This document shows positions 37,874 through 38,494 of a stretch of DNA of 38,494 nt, in pieces. The notes beneath the pieces are model-generated. The model ran no database searches. It was not told where the DNA came from and was given only the letters and a program-made list of their open reading frames with translations. The translations under genes and the position numbers were made by a program. The DNA comes from Silvimonas sp. JCM 19000 (lineage in GTDB: Bacteria > Pseudomonadota > Gammaproteobacteria > Burkholderiales > Chitinibacteraceae): NCBI GenBank assembly GCA_001313065.1, contig BBFD01000005.1:1-38494 (forward strand), written 5' to 3'. Every line of letters begins with the position of its first letter. Position 1 is the stretch's first letter.

Positions 37874-38050
37874 ATGCCCGCATTAAGTATTCCTGTTCCG
37901 CCCAGCCAACGTTATCGCAAGCCGATTCCGCTGCCGCCCGGAGAAACCGAACTGCATATGCCGGAACGTGATGGCGAGGTGCTGGATACCACCATCCTGG
38001 ATATGCCGATAACGCCCGGCATGCCGGACGCACCGCGCACCCTGCAGTGA
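37874..38050 (+). CDS. Small proline-rich protein
   Basis: 58 residues with a strong GGAGGA ribosome site eight bases upstream of the ATG. It begins MPALSIPVPPSQRYRKPIPL and continues PPGETELHMPERDGEVLDTT, ending DAPRTLQ. It has 12 or more prolines, no signal peptide and no known domain. The gene is shown mainly by the ribosome site and codon usage. A second tiny gene follows 31 bp later on the same strand and both precede a strong terminator, so they likely form one transcript. Confidence 0.6.
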   Translation: MPALSIPVPPSQRYRKPIPLPPGETELHMPERDGEVLDTTILDMPITPGMPDAPRTLQ

Positions 38051-38081
38051 ACAACACGCACATAACAGGGGAAACCGCATC

Positions 38082-38282
38082 ATGTCTGAACTCGCCGATC
38101 TCACACCACGCGATCTGGAAATCCTGCGTCTGGCTGCCGCCGGGCGCTCGGTGACGCTGGATACCGACCAGGTCAAACATCTGATCCAGGTGGAGCCACC
38201 GCTGCTGGAAGCCAATGCCATTTATGGCTGGCAGATTACCTCGGCAGGCGAAACGTATTTGCTGGACAAAGCCGCGCATTAA
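38082..38282 (+). CDS. Small uncharacterised protein
   Basis: 66 residues: MSELADLTPRDLEILRLAAA, then GRSVTLDTDQVKHLIQVEPP and WQITSAGETYLLDKAAH. The two ends suggest a compact helix-strand fold somewhat like a winged helix wing (ITSAGETYL), but there is no firm family match. An AGGGGAA site lies upstream. It is the second gene of a two-gene transcript ending at the terminator at 38328. Confidence 0.6.
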   Translation: MSELADLTPRDLEILRLAAAGRSVTLDTDQVKHLIQVEPPLLEANAIYGWQITSAGETYLLDKAAH

Positions 38283-38327
38283 CACAAGCAGGGAGACGGG
38301 GCCGCAATGACGGCCGCCGAGGGGAAA

Positions 38328-38358
38328 AGAGCCGGTTCGTTGAACCGGCTCTGCTTTT
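38328..38358 (+). terminator. Strong intrinsic terminator
   Basis: AGAGCCGGTTC and GAACCGGCTCT form an 11-bp stem with a three-base loop, followed by GC and TTTTT. It ends the transcript of the two tiny genes. Confidence 0.9.
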
Positions 38359-38413
38359 TGGTATCGCCTTGGACGGTGCCGAACGCGTACCGCACCGCGC
38401 ATTGATGCGCAGG

Positions 38414-38438
38414 GTGCGTTATCGCAAGGGCAACGCAC
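38414..38438. repeat. Dispersed GTGCGTT/AACGCAC hairpin, copy 2
   Basis: GTGCGTT (38414-38420) and AACGCAC (38432-38438) around an eleven-base loop. It matches copy 1 at 7683-7706 in both stem and the flanking AGGGTGCGTTA. Confidence 0.65.
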
Positions 38439-38494
38439 CATGCGCGGCGTCAGCCGCGGCCCCACGCCGCGTCCAGGCCATACGCGGAGGTGCG

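Noticed and set aside
1..38494. Mass pseudogene formation
   Set aside because: Indispensable genes (era, lepB, pdxJ, ribA) carry the same kind of single-run indels while substitutions and large deletions are absent, which does not look like genome decay.

Overview
The window is GC-rich DNA from a betaproteobacterium, most likely of the Neisseriales/Chromobacteriaceae-Chitinibacteraceae type. This is inferred from the gene order nadB <> rpoE-rseA-rseB-rseC-glutaredoxin-lepA-lepB-DUF4845-rnc-era-recO-pdxJ and from the style of the protein sequences; no database search was possible. Nearly all of it is chromosomal housekeeping DNA, tightly packed in short operons.

Layout. (1) 1-4721 is an electron-transfer block: fpr, etfB and etfA on the minus strand, and a divergent LysR regulator resembling FinR followed by ETF-ubiquinone oxidoreductase on the plus strand. 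(2) 4934-7346 is a membrane GGDEF-EAL cyclic-di-GMP protein, followed by a repeat-rich gap (7331-7706) holding a 120-bp imperfect palindrome and a five-copy 35-bp tandem array. (3) nadB (minus) faces the envelope-stress operon rpoE-rseABC, which leads through a small glutaredoxin-like gene into lepA-lepB-DUF4845-rnc-era-recO-pdxJ. (4) 19824-21945 carries a SpoIIAA-like protein and a large uncharacterised protein with a possible PilZ-like C-terminus. (5) 22045-25057 (minus) holds a Sel1-like gene and the tight set darP-HAD phosphatase-mogA-esterase. (6) 25205-26079 is an AT-richer patch with an unrecognised membrane protein, followed by a low-molecular-weight protein tyrosine phosphatase. (7) 27248-29687 is a purine uptake and salvage operon: NCS2 permease, apt, hpt. 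(8) 29912-33854 has a small secreted Lys/Ala-rich protein, an HD-GYP phosphodiesterase, a Gfo/Idh/MocA oxidoreductase and a type IB topoisomerase. (9) The right end has a Q-rich small protein, a REPIN-like repeat pair, nucleoid protein YejK/NdpA, a RarD-like permease, a MazG-like pyrophosphohydrolase, ribA and two tiny genes.

The dominant feature is technical or very unusual. Almost every gene is broken by small indels, and they follow a pattern: A/T runs expected to be 5-6 long are written as 6-8, while short G/C runs (GG, CC, CCC) often lose one base. Undoing these changes restores complete, family-typical proteins in essential genes such as era, rnc, lepB, nadB, pdxJ and ribA. I therefore annotate these genes as intact CDSs spanning the shifts and give the shift positions. 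I treat the indels as sequencing or assembly error unless raw reads say otherwise. Coordinates are those of the sequence as given.

No CRISPR array, prophage, transposase, rRNA or tRNA was seen. The least explained items are the SpoIIAA-like/PilZ-like pair, the AT-rich membrane gene, the structured repeats after the GGDEF-EAL gene and a terminator-like hairpin in the lepA leader.
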